Below, one piece after another: positions 52,776 through 61,430 of a DNA stretch of 64,000 nt. Every line of letters begins with the position of its first letter. Position 1 is the stretch's first letter. Location: assembly GCA_958295985.1 (NCBI GenBank), contig OY282432.1, positions 3,257,001 to 3,321,000 on the forward strand, written 5' to 3'. Origin of the DNA: an uncultured Candidatus Binatia bacterium. GTDB lineage: Bacteria; Desulfobacterota; Binatia; UBA9968; JAJDTQ01. Below the pieces are notes generated by a model, which was not told the origin of the DNA, made no database searches, and saw only the letters and a list, made by a program, of their open reading frames with translations. The translations under genes were made by a program, and so were the position numbers.

Positions 52776-53078
52776 TCAGACCGACTGCGCATCGATAGCG
52801 TCGTACATCCGGTGCGTTCCGATGAAACGGATGTAGACCACCCGATACGGGTAGTTGATCCACACTACGATCCGGTACTTGTTTCCGGCGATGTTGAACA
52901 CCGCCCTACCGTCCTTGAGGATACTGACGCTGCGGATACTCCGTTTGACATCCGCCGGGTTCGCCCAATCCGCTGTCTTGACCTGTCCATACCAGGCCAT
53001 CACCGGCTCCCGGGCATCTGCATGAACGGGCGCGGCGTCGAGAAAGGCCTTCAAGGTCGCCAGCGCGATAATCCTCAC
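52776..53078 (-). CDS. higB: HigB-type mRNA interferase toxin
   Basis: A 100-residue toxin of the HigB family, a ribosome-dependent RNase fold. The segments MAWYGQVKTADWANPADVKR, GNKYRIVVWINYPYRVVYIRFIGTHRMYDAID and the C-terminal tyrosine-aspartate are family signatures. The toxin comes first and the antitoxin second, the usual order for this HigBA group. Both genes look intact. Frames on either side belong to unrelated metabolic genes. Confidence 0.88.
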   Translation of the reverse strand: MRIIALATLKAFLDAAPVHADAREPVMAWYGQVKTADWANPADVKRSIRSVSILKDGRAVFNIAGNKYRIVVWINYPYRVVYIRFIGTHRMYDAIDAQSV

Positions 53079-53163
53079 GCCCGAATCGTAGCATAGTCCC
53101 GTATTGGGACCAAGGGTCGAATCCCTCCGTCCTCGATCCCGGTTCTACCGCACGTCCAGGGAT

Positions 53164-53541
53164 TCAGAGGACGCCGATCACGTCGAGCTGTATGACGGTC
53201 TTTCCCTGAACGTCGATCTGCATGACGTGCCGCGCCGGGCGGTCGTCCTCGTTCGGGAACATGGCCAGCCATTCCTTGTTGACCAGCGCCCGGTGGCTGA
53301 AATCCTTGAGGTAGAAAATGATCTTGCCGATGTTGTCGGTGCTGCCGCCGGCGGCCGCCATGACGTTCCTCAGGTTCTCGAAGGCCTGGCGGATCTGTTC
53401 TTCGGGATCTTCCGAGATACCGTCGGGCCCGGCGCCGCTTATGACCGACGGCAGGATCACGTTGCCGATGACGACCCCGGTGGGGATCGGATTGTTGTGC
53501 GAGCCGAGCTTGTCGCTCTCGATCATCTTGCGTCGTGCCAT
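53164..53541 (-). CDS. RidA/YjgF/UK114 family protein
   Basis: A 125-residue member of the RidA superfamily, trimeric proteins that hydrolyse reactive enamines or imines or take part in aromatic breakdown. GNVILPSVISGAGPDG, EEQIRQAFENLRNVMAAAGGSTDNIGKIIFYLKD and RPARHVMQID fit the family. The conserved arginine of true RidA (around residue 105 in R-x-T/C-V) corresponds to RPARHVMQ, so imine deaminase activity is uncertain. CGAAGGAGGG precedes the ATG at 53541. An intergenic palindrome separates it from the ABC permease. Confidence 0.85.
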   Translation of the reverse strand: MARRKMIESDKLGSHNNPIPTGVVIGNVILPSVISGAGPDGISEDPEEQIRQAFENLRNVMAAAGGSTDNIGKIIFYLKDFSHRALVNKEWLAMFPNEDDRPARHVMQIDVQGKTVIQLDVIGVL

Positions 53542-53593
53542 GATTCCCTCCTTCGAATGAATGTCCTTGCGCAGCCGGTGATTCCGCGCAACA

Positions 53594-53653
53594 ACGAGCA
53601 CGGGCGGGTTTGAAAATCCGCCCCTGCAACAGCCTCGTCCGGGGCGCCCGGCG
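53594..53653. repeat. Intergenic palindromic repeat (GGGCGGGTT type), copy 2
   Basis: GGGCGGGTTT (53602-53611) pairs with AAATCCGCCC (53614-53623) with one G-U pair. The flanking CAGCCTCGTCCGG also matches the copy at 26088-26146. It lies between the permease stop and the RidA gene. Confidence 0.65.
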
Positions 53654-53663
53654 GGAACCCCGG

Positions 53664-55358
53664 TTACATCTGCATCCTGCCGCCGAACCGGCGCATCAGC
53701 AGAGCCACGCCCACGGCAAAGAACGCCAGGATCACGCTGATGATGGAAGCCGACTCCATCTGCCCGCCGAGGGCGTGCTCCATCATCAGGATGGCCAGGG
53801 GCCGGGTGGAGGCGCCGGTGAGCAGGACCACGTTGTCCACGTCGCGGATGGAGGCGATGAAGACGATGACGAAGATGGCGATGAGGGTCGGCGCGATGAG
53901 CGGCACCGTAATGCGCCACAGCGTGTAGAACCAGCCGCAGCCGCACACCCGGGCGGCGTGCTCCAGCTCCACGGAGATCTGGGTAAAGCTGGTCTTGACC
54001 AGGTGCACGCCGATGGGCACCTCCTTGACGATCAGTACCCAGACGAGACTCATGAGGGTGCCGTACAGCGGCACCAGGAACGGCACGGTCAGAAAGATCC
54101 ACAGGAAGCCCAGGCCGCTGAGGATGCCGGGCACGGCCCAGGGCAGCCACAGGAGCACGTTGGCGACGCCGCGCCCCTGGATGCGGGTGCGCACCAGGGC
54201 GAAGCCGAACAGGCAGTAGATGGTCACGCCCAGCACGGCCGTGGCCAGACCCAGGATGATGGAGTTCTTCGCCGACGTCAGGAACACCGGATCTTCGAGC
54301 ACCGCCCGCCAATGGTCCAGGGTGTAGGGGTCCGGGATGTCGAAGTAGCCGAACAGCGTCATGCACGAGCCCAGGATGAGGGTGCCGATGGGCAGGTACA
54401 CGGAGATCCCCACGACCAGGACCAGCACGCCGCTCACCAGGTACCGGACCGAGCCCATGTCCACCTGCCGGAACGAGGCGCCGCGTCCCGAGAGGGTGGC
54501 GTACTGCCGCCTTGCGGTGAACTGCTGGTAGAACAGCGCCAGCACGAACAGCACCCCGAGGAAGAACGTACTCAGGGTAATGGCTTGGGCGAACTCCGGC
54601 GGTTCCCAGGTGATGAGGTCATAGATGCGCGTGGAAAAGACCTCGATATTGGCCGGGCGACCCAGCAGCAGTTCCACCTGAAACGACTCCAGGCCGCGGA
54701 TCACGCCCGCCAGCCACACCGTCAGCAGGGCCGGCGCCAGCACCGGGATGAGCACGTAACGGAAGGTGCGCCAGGGCCCCAGGCCGCACACACGGGACGC
54801 TTCTTCCAGCGACGCTTCCAACTGCCTCAGGGCGGGCATGAGCAGGATGGTCATGATGGGGATGGTGCTGGCGGTGAGATGGACCCAGATGATGCCGGTG
54901 ATCGAATACGGATTCAGCGTGATCCCCATGGGCGTGAGAAAGCGGTTGAGCACCCCGTAGTGGGGATCGGCCAGCAGGATCCAGCTTATGGCCAGGGGCA
55001 GCGACGGCAAGAAATAAGCGATCCACAGGGACAGCTCGATGAACCCGCGGCAAGGCACCCGGACCCGCACCAGCAGCCAGGACAGCAGGAAGGCCGCGCT
55101 GATGCCGATGAGCGTGCGCAGGCTCAGGAGAAAGCTGTAGCCGATGGCGTCCAGGGTCCGCTGGTTGGCGAAACCGTTGACCCATCCGCCGAGCCCGAAC
55201 ACGAACGGATCGGTGGGATCGGCGGTGTTGACGCTGTTCATGAGGATGAAGACGACGGGCGGCAGGCTCACCACCCCGGCGGCCGCCAGCAGCAGCGTCG
55301 CCAGGCTCCACTCCCGAAGGATGAAACGCCCCCTTCGAGACGGCGTTACGCCGGCCAT
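53664..55358 (-). CDS. Fused two-domain ABC permease of the ferric-iron (FbpB/SfuB) type
   Basis: A 564-residue inner-membrane protein with two fused permease halves and about 12 membrane segments. Each half has an EAA loop: EEASRVCGLGPWRTFRYVLIPVLAPA near residue 190 and EHAARVCGCGWFYTLWRITVPLIAPT near residue 475. This fused layout is typical of ferric-iron and related (2-aminoethylphosphonate, thiamine) importers. It overlaps the ATPase gene by 13 bases on the same strand. Iron is the likeliest substrate class, but a small organic ligand is possible. Confidence 0.88.
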   Translation of the reverse strand: MAGVTPSRRGRFILREWSLATLLLAAAGVVSLPPVVFILMNSVNTADPTDPFVFGLGGWVNGFANQRTLDAIGYSFLLSLRTLIGISAAFLLSWLLVRVRVPCRGFIELSLWIAYFLPSLPLAISWILLADPHYGVLNRFLTPMGITLNPYSITGIIWVHLTASTIPIMTILLMPALRQLEASLEEASRVCGLGPWRTFRYVLIPVLAPALLTVWLAGVIRGLESFQVELLLGRPANIEVFSTRIYDLITWEPPEFAQAITLSTFFLGVLFVLALFYQQFTARRQYATLSGRGASFRQVDMGSVRYLVSGVLVLVVGISVYLPIGTLILGSCMTLFGYFDIPDPYTLDHWRAVLEDPVFLTSAKNSIILGLATAVLGVTIYCLFGFALVRTRIQGRGVANVLLWLPWAVPGILSGLGFLWIFLTVPFLVPLYGTLMSLVWVLIVKEVPIGVHLVKTSFTQISVELEHAARVCGCGWFYTLWRITVPLIAPTLIAIFVIVFIASIRDVDNVVLLTGASTRPLAILMMEHALGGQMESASIISVILAFFAVGVALLMRRFGGRMQM

Positions 55359-56434
55359 ACCTTCAACCGTTCGTCCTTCACGCGGAGCAATACCTCGTCA
55401 CCGTGGATCCGCGAGTCGTCCTCCAGGGAGATGATGAACTCTACGCCGCAGGTCTCCAGGGCTATCTCGTAGCGGTCGCCGAGGTAGATGACGTTGCGGA
55501 CCGCGGCCCGTATCTCGTTGGGCCGCGGCTCCCGGGACCCGGCCACGAGCTCGAGGTCTTCGGGACGGAGCCCGAGCTTCAACCGCCCGCCGGTCCCCTC
55601 AACCCCGTCATCCCGCAACGCCAGCCGGCAGCCGTCGTCAAGGCGGGCGTATGCCGCGCCATCCACTTCGACGCGCTCCGCGTCGAAGTGGATGCTCTTG
55701 CCCAGGAAAGCGTGAACGAACGGGTTCTGCGGATCCTTGTAGAGCTCCCCGGGCGACCCCAACTGCTGGATGCGCCCGTCGCGCATGACAAGGATGCGGT
55801 CGGCCAGGGTCATGGCTTCCACCTGGTCGTGGGTGACGAACAGGAAGGTGGCCCTGAGTTTGGCCTGAAGGCCCTTGAGCTCCACCCGCATCTGCTGGCG
55901 GAGCTGCGCGTCCAGGTTGCTGAGGGGCTCGTCCAGCAGCAACAGGTCCGGCTCGTAGACCAGCGCCCGGGCCAGCGAAAGGCGTTGCTGCTGGCCGCCG
56001 CTCAGGTCGGTGCCGTTGCGAGCGTCCAGACCCCCGAGATCGACGAAGTCGAGCATTTTGCCGACGAGCTCGCGCCGGGCCTTCCTGGGGTAGCCGCGTA
56101 CCTTCAGGGGCAGAGCCACCTGATCGCCGACGGTCATGTGAGGCCAGATGGCGAAGGACTGGAACACCATGCCGGTGTTGCGTTTCTCGGGCGGAACGAA
56201 GATGCCCTTTCGGGGATCGCTCACGACCTTGCCGTTGAGGACGATCTCACCCGAATCCGGACGTTCCAGGCCGGCCAGGGTGCGCAGGGTGGTGCTCTTG
56301 CCGCAGCCGCTGGGCCCCAGGATGACGAGGATCTCGCCGGCGTGGACGTCGAAGCTGACGCCGTCCACCGCGCGCACTTCGCCGTAGCTCTTGACAAGGT
56401 TGCGGACGCTGACGATGGGGGCGGACGGCGGCAT
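55346..56434 (-). CDS. ABC transporter ATP-binding protein, FbpC/PotA type
   Basis: A 362-residue ATPase. Walker A is GPSGCGKSTTL (residues 38-48), the signature is LSGGQQQRLSLARAL near residue 140, Walker B is LLLLDEPLSNLD and the switch histidine is in FVTHDQVEAM. A TOBE-type C-terminal domain follows from about residue 280. It starts 120 bases after the binding-protein stop and overlaps the permease by 13 bases, so binding protein, ATPase and permease are transcribed in that order. Confidence 0.9.
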   Translation of the reverse strand: MPPSAPIVSVRNLVKSYGEVRAVDGVSFDVHAGEILVILGPSGCGKSTTLRTLAGLERPDSGEIVLNGKVVSDPRKGIFVPPEKRNTGMVFQSFAIWPHMTVGDQVALPLKVRGYPRKARRELVGKMLDFVDLGGLDARNGTDLSGGQQQRLSLARALVYEPDLLLLDEPLSNLDAQLRQQMRVELKGLQAKLRATFLFVTHDQVEAMTLADRILVMRDGRIQQLGSPGELYKDPQNPFVHAFLGKSIHFDAERVEVDGAAYARLDDGCRLALRDDGVEGTGGRLKLGLRPEDLELVAGSREPRPNEIRAAVRNVIYLGDRYEIALETCGVEFIISLEDDSRIHGDEVLLRVKDERLKVWPA

Positions 56435-56554
56435 GACGTCGGGCTCCTTTCAGAATCCTTCCCGAAGCGCCCTCGGCCAGGGACCCTGTAGTCCGATGGG
56501 CAACCCGGCGTGAAGCCGCGGTTGCGGCAGCCTCACGCCGGAACTGCCAACGCC

Positions 56555-57637
56555 TTACCTTCCGAGAAGCTGCACCAGGCGCTTCCGTGCCCGCGGACGC
56601 TCCTTGGTATAGAATTCGTAGGCGTAGTCGTCGTGATACTCGACGCCTTCCTTCGGAAGGACGTAGTCATCGAGGCCGGCGTCCACGTCGAGGCGCCGGC
56701 TCTTCTGCCGCACGTGCTGCTCGAACACCTGCTGCCCTTCCTGGTCCGCGAGCCAGTTGAGCAGGACCACCGCGCCATTGGGGTTCGGTCCTCCCTTGAC
56801 CATCTTGATCACGCCGCTTCCGCCGGTGAGCTTGCCGGGAAGGTCGTCGAACCGCACCACGTCGATGGGGAGCCCCTTCTTGCGCAACGGATCGAACTGC
56901 CTGGCCACGGCGCCCAGACCCACGGAATAGACACCCCGCGCGATCCAGTCGACAAGCTGCCGGTGATTGGCGGTGTAGACGACTTCCTGCCCCTTGTACA
57001 GATCGACGACGTATTCGTCCCCGAGCATGGCCAGGAAGAAGGACGCGGCTCCCTTGCCGGCGCCGCCGCGGCGAGGATCATAGCTGGCGATCTTTCCCTT
57101 GAGCCTGGGTTCGAGAAGTTGCTTGACGGACTTGAGATCCGCAGGCTCGAGCAGCTCCGTGTTGTAGATCCCGGTGACGTTCACGTACTCGATCAACTGG
57201 AGCATGTACTGACCTTCCGGGTCGTTCCATTTCAGCGAGCCGCCGCGCCACTGCTTGCCGTCGGTGACCGACGACAACAGCAGGTTGGGCTTGACCGGCC
57301 GCAGGCATCCCTTGGGGTAGAGCGCGATGATCTCGCTGTTGCCCGACACGAGCACGTCCATGGAAGGCCGCCCGGCGCTGCATTCCCTCTTTGCCACCGC
57401 GGTCAACTCCGAGCCGCGCATGGACCGAAGCTCCACGTCGATGCCGTACCTGGCCTTGAACTTCTTGGTGACGTCCTGGCGAAACTTGGGCATGCCCAGG
57501 TTGGTGCCGAGCACGACCTTGCCTTCCTGCTTCGCCTTGGCCACGACATCGTCCCAGGGTCCGGCTGCGGCCGGGGCCGCGCCCAGGGCCACGAAGACCG
57601 CCCCGAGGGCGGCGGCAAACCAGCGATTCCGTCTCAT
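56555..57637 (-). CDS. ABC transporter substrate-binding protein, ferric-iron type
   Basis: A 360-residue periplasmic binding protein with a Sec signal peptide (MRRNRWFAAALGAVFVALGAAPAAAG). The mature part begins WDDVVAKAKQEGKVVLGTN and continues GNSEIIALYPKG, GVYSVGLGAVARQFD and GPNPNGAVVLLNWLADQEGQQVFEQ, all typical of the FbpA-like extracellular family. The tyrosine pair that holds ferric iron in FbpA is not clearly seen, so another ligand is possible. AGGAGGTAGG lies just before the start. It follows the alpha/beta-hydrolase gene on the same strand. Confidence 0.87.
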   Translation of the reverse strand: MRRNRWFAAALGAVFVALGAAPAAAGPWDDVVAKAKQEGKVVLGTNLGMPKFRQDVTKKFKARYGIDVELRSMRGSELTAVAKRECSAGRPSMDVLVSGNSEIIALYPKGCLRPVKPNLLLSSVTDGKQWRGGSLKWNDPEGQYMLQLIEYVNVTGIYNTELLEPADLKSVKQLLEPRLKGKIASYDPRRGGAGKGAASFFLAMLGDEYVVDLYKGQEVVYTANHRQLVDWIARGVYSVGLGAVARQFDPLRKKGLPIDVVRFDDLPGKLTGGSGVIKMVKGGPNPNGAVVLLNWLADQEGQQVFEQHVRQKSRRLDVDAGLDDYVLPKEGVEYHDDYAYEFYTKERPRARKRLVQLLGR

Positions 57638-57695
57638 GTCCTACCTCCTTGCTCGATGTGGCAGGGATGGTTCCGGGAACCGGCCCCCCCTGCGG

Positions 57696-58568
57696 TTACC
57701 AGTACCGGCGCCGGTACGTATCGATGAGGATCTCGTCCTCGTGATGCGAGAGAAATTCCGTCAGCACCCGGTTGAACTCCGCGGGCTGCTCGAACTGCGG
57801 CCAGTGGGCCGCCTTGTCGAGCAGCACGAACCGCGAGCCCGGCACGCTCTGGTGGACCTTCTCGGCCACGTGCCAGGGACACGTGGGGTTGTGGGTGGTC
57901 CAGAAGAACAGCATGGGGCACCGTAGCTTGGGGATCTTGGGGATCAGGTCGTAACCACGCATTCGGATGAACCCCTGAACCCGCTCGCGATACTCCGGAT
58001 GGGTGTAGATCTTCAAGCGGATGTCCACCAGCTCGTCGGGCAGCGTTGCCGGGTCATGGAACAGCCACTCCATGCGTTTGCGAATGGTCTCCTTCGTGGG
58101 ATTGCCCACGGCGTCCTTCGTCAGGGCGTCGAGTTGGTTCATGCCGGTGGTATAACCGTGTTCATTGGAGGGAATGCCCCCGACGATGAGCCCCAGCTTG
58201 CGCACTCTCTCCGGGTGATGGTGGCTGGTATAGACGCTGATCTGTCCGCCCTGGGACTCCCCCACCAAGTGGCCGCTTTCCACGCCCGCGGCGTCCATGA
58301 AGTCGAGCAGGTGCCTGGAAAACGCCTCCATGTCGTAGGTGACCGCGGGCTTGTCGGTGAACCCGTGCCCCAGATAGTCGATGGCCAGGACCCGGAAATG
58401 CTCGGACAGCGGCAACAGGTTCCGCACCCACGTCTCGGCGTGGCCGCCGCCGCCGTGGAGCAGGATCACGGCATCGCCCTGCCCTTTCTCGAAACAGCGC
58501 GTGCGCACGCCGCCGGCGTCATAGTATTTCTCGTACTTCATGAATGCTTCGAGCTCTCGTGCGAACAT
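57696..58568 (-). CDS. Alpha/beta-hydrolase (meta-cleavage-product hydrolase-like)
   Basis: A 290-residue alpha/beta-hydrolase. The oxyanion-hole segment is ILLHGGGGHAETWVRN near residue 40, the nucleophile serine is in LVGESQGGQIS near residue 112, and the histidine is in KAAHWPQFEQP near residue 265; the acid probably lies in the FFWTTHNPTCPW loop near residue 240. HGGGG and GESQGG patterns are common in MhpC/BphD hydrolases of aromatic breakdown. The start at 58568 has AGGAGG six bases upstream. It lies between the UbiD gene and the iron-type transporter. Confidence 0.85.
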   Translation of the reverse strand: MFARELEAFMKYEKYYDAGGVRTRCFEKGQGDAVILLHGGGGHAETWVRNLLPLSEHFRVLAIDYLGHGFTDKPAVTYDMEAFSRHLLDFMDAAGVESGHLVGESQGGQISVYTSHHHPERVRKLGLIVGGIPSNEHGYTTGMNQLDALTKDAVGNPTKETIRKRMEWLFHDPATLPDELVDIRLKIYTHPEYRERVQGFIRMRGYDLIPKIPKLRCPMLFFWTTHNPTCPWHVAEKVHQSVPGSRFVLLDKAAHWPQFEQPAEFNRVLTEFLSHHEDEILIDTYRRRYW

Positions 58569-58588
58569 GCGACCTCCTTCCGGGCACG

Positions 58589-58607
58589 AGCGGGTCTGAA
58601 ACCCGCT
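58589..58607. repeat. Intergenic palindrome, copy 3
   Basis: AGCGGGT-CTGAA-ACCCGCT is a perfect seven-base hairpin in the gap between the UbiD gene and the hydrolase gene. It has the same GCGGGTxTGAAA core as the elements at 26096, 53602 and 61392. Confidence 0.6.
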
Positions 58608-58666
58608 CCTTCATTTCGTCATCGGGCCTCGGAGGGTTTGCACCCATCAATCAGGGTCTCCCCGAG

Positions 58667-60106
58667 CTACCGGCCGCCCTGCAGCCAGTCTCCCAGGCGC
58701 CATTTCTCCCATGTGGCTTCGCGCCGCTCCTTGCTGAACCGGTTCACCGGCGAGAACTCCTTCATCCGCTCGAACGGGCGGCAACCGTTGAGGATCAGGC
58801 GCCGGTACGGGATCGGCTCCCGGATCTCGCGCTCCTCGGCCGTCCGCAACGGGTCCAGCCGCCAGGCGCTCTGCACGGTGCTGCGGTGAACGCCTTCACC
58901 CGCGTCAAGGCGGGTCCCCAGAGCCCAGAAGACCTCGATGGGGTCCTCGGGGTTCACGTCGTCGTCCACCAGGATGTTGATCCGGCAGGGCGCGCGGCTC
59001 TCCTGAAGCGCCCGGATGATCCGCGGCACGTCGTCCGGCGTCTTCTGGTCCACGCTCACCACCACCGCACCCATCTTGACCAGGTCCGTCACCCGGGTAA
59101 CCGGGAGCCCGTCCTTCTCCAGACGTGACCACAGCCCGGTCATGGAGCGCATGGGAAGCGAGAAGGCGTAGGACTCGCGGTGCGGCTTGAACGGCGGCGC
59201 GCCGAACAGGATCGGGTCATTGCGGAAATAGAGCGCGCTCACCCGGATCACCGGCTCCGGCACCGAGGTAATCATGTAGTATCCGGTCCATTCACCGAAC
59301 GGGCCTTCACGCCTGGACTCGGCCTCGGGCGGCGGGACCTCCCCCTCGAAGGCGATTTCCGATCCGGCGGAGATGGGGAGGCCGGTCATCCGGCCCTCGA
59401 TGACGTCCACGGCTTCGTTGCACAGGAAGCCGACGTACTCGTACTCCGGCACGCCGGGAGGACAGCCGGTGGACCCCGAGGCCGTGAGAAACACCACGGG
59501 TTCCGGTCCCACGGAAACCGCCACGGGACACGCCTGACCCTTGTCCCAATACTTGCGGAGGATCGCGCTCCCGTCATTGGCCGGCTCGCAGAAGAGGCCG
59601 GTGGTCTTGCCATCGTGCACCTGGAGCCGGTAGCTGCCGAGGTTCACGAAGCCGGTGTCCGGGTCCTTGAGTATCACCGCCACGCCGGACCCGATGTAGG
59701 GCCCCCCGTCGAGCTCGTGCCATACCGGCACGGGGATGCGGTTCAGGTCTGCATCCTCGCCGATCAGCGCATTCTCCAGCAGCGGACTGGCGTCCACGAC
59801 CCGCGGGGGAATGCCCCGGTAGCTGTTCCACCTGGCCTTCCATGCACGCATCGCGTCCGCTTCGGGCGTATCGGGGTCTGCGCCAATGGCCATCAACGAG
59901 CGCTGTCGCGTGCTGGCCAGGTTGGAGGCCACCCGAAACCCGTGCGGATAGCCGGGGATCTCGTCGAACAGCAGCGCCGGCCCCCGGCGGTGGAACGCGG
60001 TCTCGGCGATGCAGCCGATCTCGTACTCCAGACCGGCGCCGTTCACCCGCTTCAGATCACCGATGCCATCCAGCTCTTCCAGGAACGTTCTCAGGTCCGT
60101 CACCAT
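58667..60106 (-). CDS. UbiD-family decarboxylase
   Basis: A 479-residue prenylated-FMN enzyme of the UbiD family and a paralogue of the protein encoded at 50892-52325. Landmarks are GYPHGFRVASNLASTRQRS near residue 55, VWHELDGGPYIGSGVAVILKDPDTGFVNLGSYRLQ near residue 130, GQACPVAVSVGPEPV and EGPFGEWTGYYM near residue 265. It decarboxylates, or reversibly carboxylates, an aromatic or unsaturated acid. Its place after the Rieske oxygenase, dehydrogenase and bicupin genes suggests removal of a carboxyl group in an aromatic-acid pathway. Confidence 0.88.
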   Translation of the reverse strand: MVTDLRTFLEELDGIGDLKRVNGAGLEYEIGCIAETAFHRRGPALLFDEIPGYPHGFRVASNLASTRQRSLMAIGADPDTPEADAMRAWKARWNSYRGIPPRVVDASPLLENALIGEDADLNRIPVPVWHELDGGPYIGSGVAVILKDPDTGFVNLGSYRLQVHDGKTTGLFCEPANDGSAILRKYWDKGQACPVAVSVGPEPVVFLTASGSTGCPPGVPEYEYVGFLCNEAVDVIEGRMTGLPISAGSEIAFEGEVPPPEAESRREGPFGEWTGYYMITSVPEPVIRVSALYFRNDPILFGAPPFKPHRESYAFSLPMRSMTGLWSRLEKDGLPVTRVTDLVKMGAVVVSVDQKTPDDVPRIIRALQESRAPCRINILVDDDVNPEDPIEVFWALGTRLDAGEGVHRSTVQSAWRLDPLRTAEEREIREPIPYRRLILNGCRPFERMKEFSPVNRFSKERREATWEKWRLGDWLQGGR

Positions 60107-60152
60107 TGGCGTCTCTCATTCCCTGCCCGGCATCGCCGAAACCGGACTTTGT

Positions 60153-60177
60153 GGATTCCGGCTTTCGCCGGAACGAC
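60153..60177. repeat. Short palindromic intergenic repeat (GTCATTCC type)
   Basis: GGATTCCGGC is followed, after TTTC, by GCCGGAACGAC; TTCCGGC and GCCGGAA form a perfect seven-base stem. It lies between the bicupin and UbiD genes and is related to the elements near 431 and 33898. Confidence 0.5.
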
Positions 60178-60235
60178 CCGGAGCGACGTTCCGCTCAAGC
60201 CCCCTGGCTGCCTCACCTGTTGGCTGCCTCACCCG

Positions 60236-61354
60236 TTAACTCCCGAACCGCGGCATATCGACCTTCACGCCGTGTTTGGCCGTTTCCGCGTCGAAGATCC
60301 GGCGTACCTCGGGGTCCTCGTCCTCGTACTCGATCTGCGTGCCGCCCTCGTAGATGGAGGTGGAGACCCCGCCCCGGGTGGCTGCCTTGCGGACCCCGAA
60401 GGGATGCTTGGCGCTACCGTTGCGGAGCGCCATTTGCAGCGCCGGTATACCGGTCACGTTGAAGTGCTGATGAAACCAGTTGGTGGGCGGGCTGAACACG
60501 CTGCCCTCCTTCCAGTCCACCCGCACCACCTTGTCGCCCTTGCCGCCGGCAAAGGGCCGCGGGCCCAGGTCGTTGGGCCACATGAGGCTGTAGCCCTCCG
60601 AGCTCAAGATGGTCAGGATGGCGCCGCCGCCGTGGTAGTGGGCCTTGGTGTAACGACCCGTGGGAAAGTTGGTGAAGTGACCGATGAGACTGTTCTCGCA
60701 GATCTCGAACTGGATGTTGAGATACCCGGAGCCCCGCCGTTCGTTCACCGGAAGCTCCACGGCCCGGGCATCGGGAATGAAGTTGGTCTCCCAGATCCAG
60801 CCGGGCCGGAAGACATCCCTGGAGCGCTTGTCCAGCTCGAAATAATCCTTGCGCCCGTCATACCGGTCGTCGAAGACCTTGTCCGAGCCGTGGATGAAGT
60901 CCTCCCGGTAGTAGAGGTCGAAGGCCAGCGGCGCCGTGTTGGTGGCCACGAGGAAAGCCGGCTCCTTGCCCTTGTTGACGATGCGATGGGTCGTGTTCAG
61001 CGGTATGGCGAAGAGGCTTCCCTCCTTCCAGTTGACGGTGTTCGTGGCCTCCCCGGGACCGAGGTACTCGGTCTCCCCCTGACCCTTCATCACGTAGACC
61101 ACTTTCTCGTAGAGGTGCTTGTCCACGGTGGTGGAACCGCCCGGAGGGATCTCCATCACGTACATGCCGGTGATGCCTTCCATGCCCCTCATGTGTACGA
61201 AGGAGGTGGGCACGCCGGTGCGGCTCCAGGTCTTCAACGGATGCTCCTGCAGGTTCGTGACCCCGTACCCTTCGATCACCGGGATGTCCTGGGAGCGCAT
61301 CCAGGTGACGTAGGGCGTCTGACGGGTGCTCATCTGTCCCTTGGCTTCACTCAT
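60236..61354 (-). CDS. Bicupin protein
   Basis: A 372-residue protein with two cupin barrels. The first, about residues 60-150, has PPGGSTTVDKHLYEKVVYVMKGQGE with candidate metal ligands His and Glu and NTTHRIVNKG. The second, about 240-330, has GRYTKAHYHGGGAILTILSSEG and PTNWFHQHFNVTG. The layout resembles gentisate 1,2-dioxygenase-like bicupins, but identity of the reaction is uncertain. The ATG at 61354 has AAGGAG six bases upstream. It lies between the dehydrogenase and UbiD genes in the catabolic run. Confidence 0.8.
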   Translation of the reverse strand: MSEAKGQMSTRQTPYVTWMRSQDIPVIEGYGVTNLQEHPLKTWSRTGVPTSFVHMRGMEGITGMYVMEIPPGGSTTVDKHLYEKVVYVMKGQGETEYLGPGEATNTVNWKEGSLFAIPLNTTHRIVNKGKEPAFLVATNTAPLAFDLYYREDFIHGSDKVFDDRYDGRKDYFELDKRSRDVFRPGWIWETNFIPDARAVELPVNERRGSGYLNIQFEICENSLIGHFTNFPTGRYTKAHYHGGGAILTILSSEGYSLMWPNDLGPRPFAGGKGDKVVRVDWKEGSVFSPPTNWFHQHFNVTGIPALQMALRNGSAKHPFGVRKAATRGGVSTSIYEGGTQIEYEDEDPEVRRIFDAETAKHGVKVDMPRFGS

Positions 61355-61391
61355 GGTTTCTCCTTGGTCGTGAACCGGCCGGCGATGCCGT

Positions 61392-61417
61392 GCGGGTCTG
61401 AAGCGTTTCAAACCCGC
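61392..61417. repeat. Intergenic palindrome, copy 4
   Basis: GCGGGT (61392-61397) pairs with ACCCGC (61412-61417) and inside it TGAA pairs with TTCA. It lies between the dehydrogenase and bicupin genes and shares the GCGGGTxTGAA core of the other copies. Confidence 0.55.
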
Positions 61418-61430
61418 CTCGACCGCTTGC

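Noticed and set aside
53100..53160. Possible tRNA from a GGTCGAATCCC-like string
   Set aside because: No acceptor, anticodon or D-arm pairing could be built around it; it is the short gap between higB and the RidA gene.
53610..55472. A 620-residue open frame on the plus strand
   Set aside because: It is the antisense of the fused ABC permease, with a low-complexity Gln/His/Gly/Asp composition. The permease has EAA loops and membrane segments.
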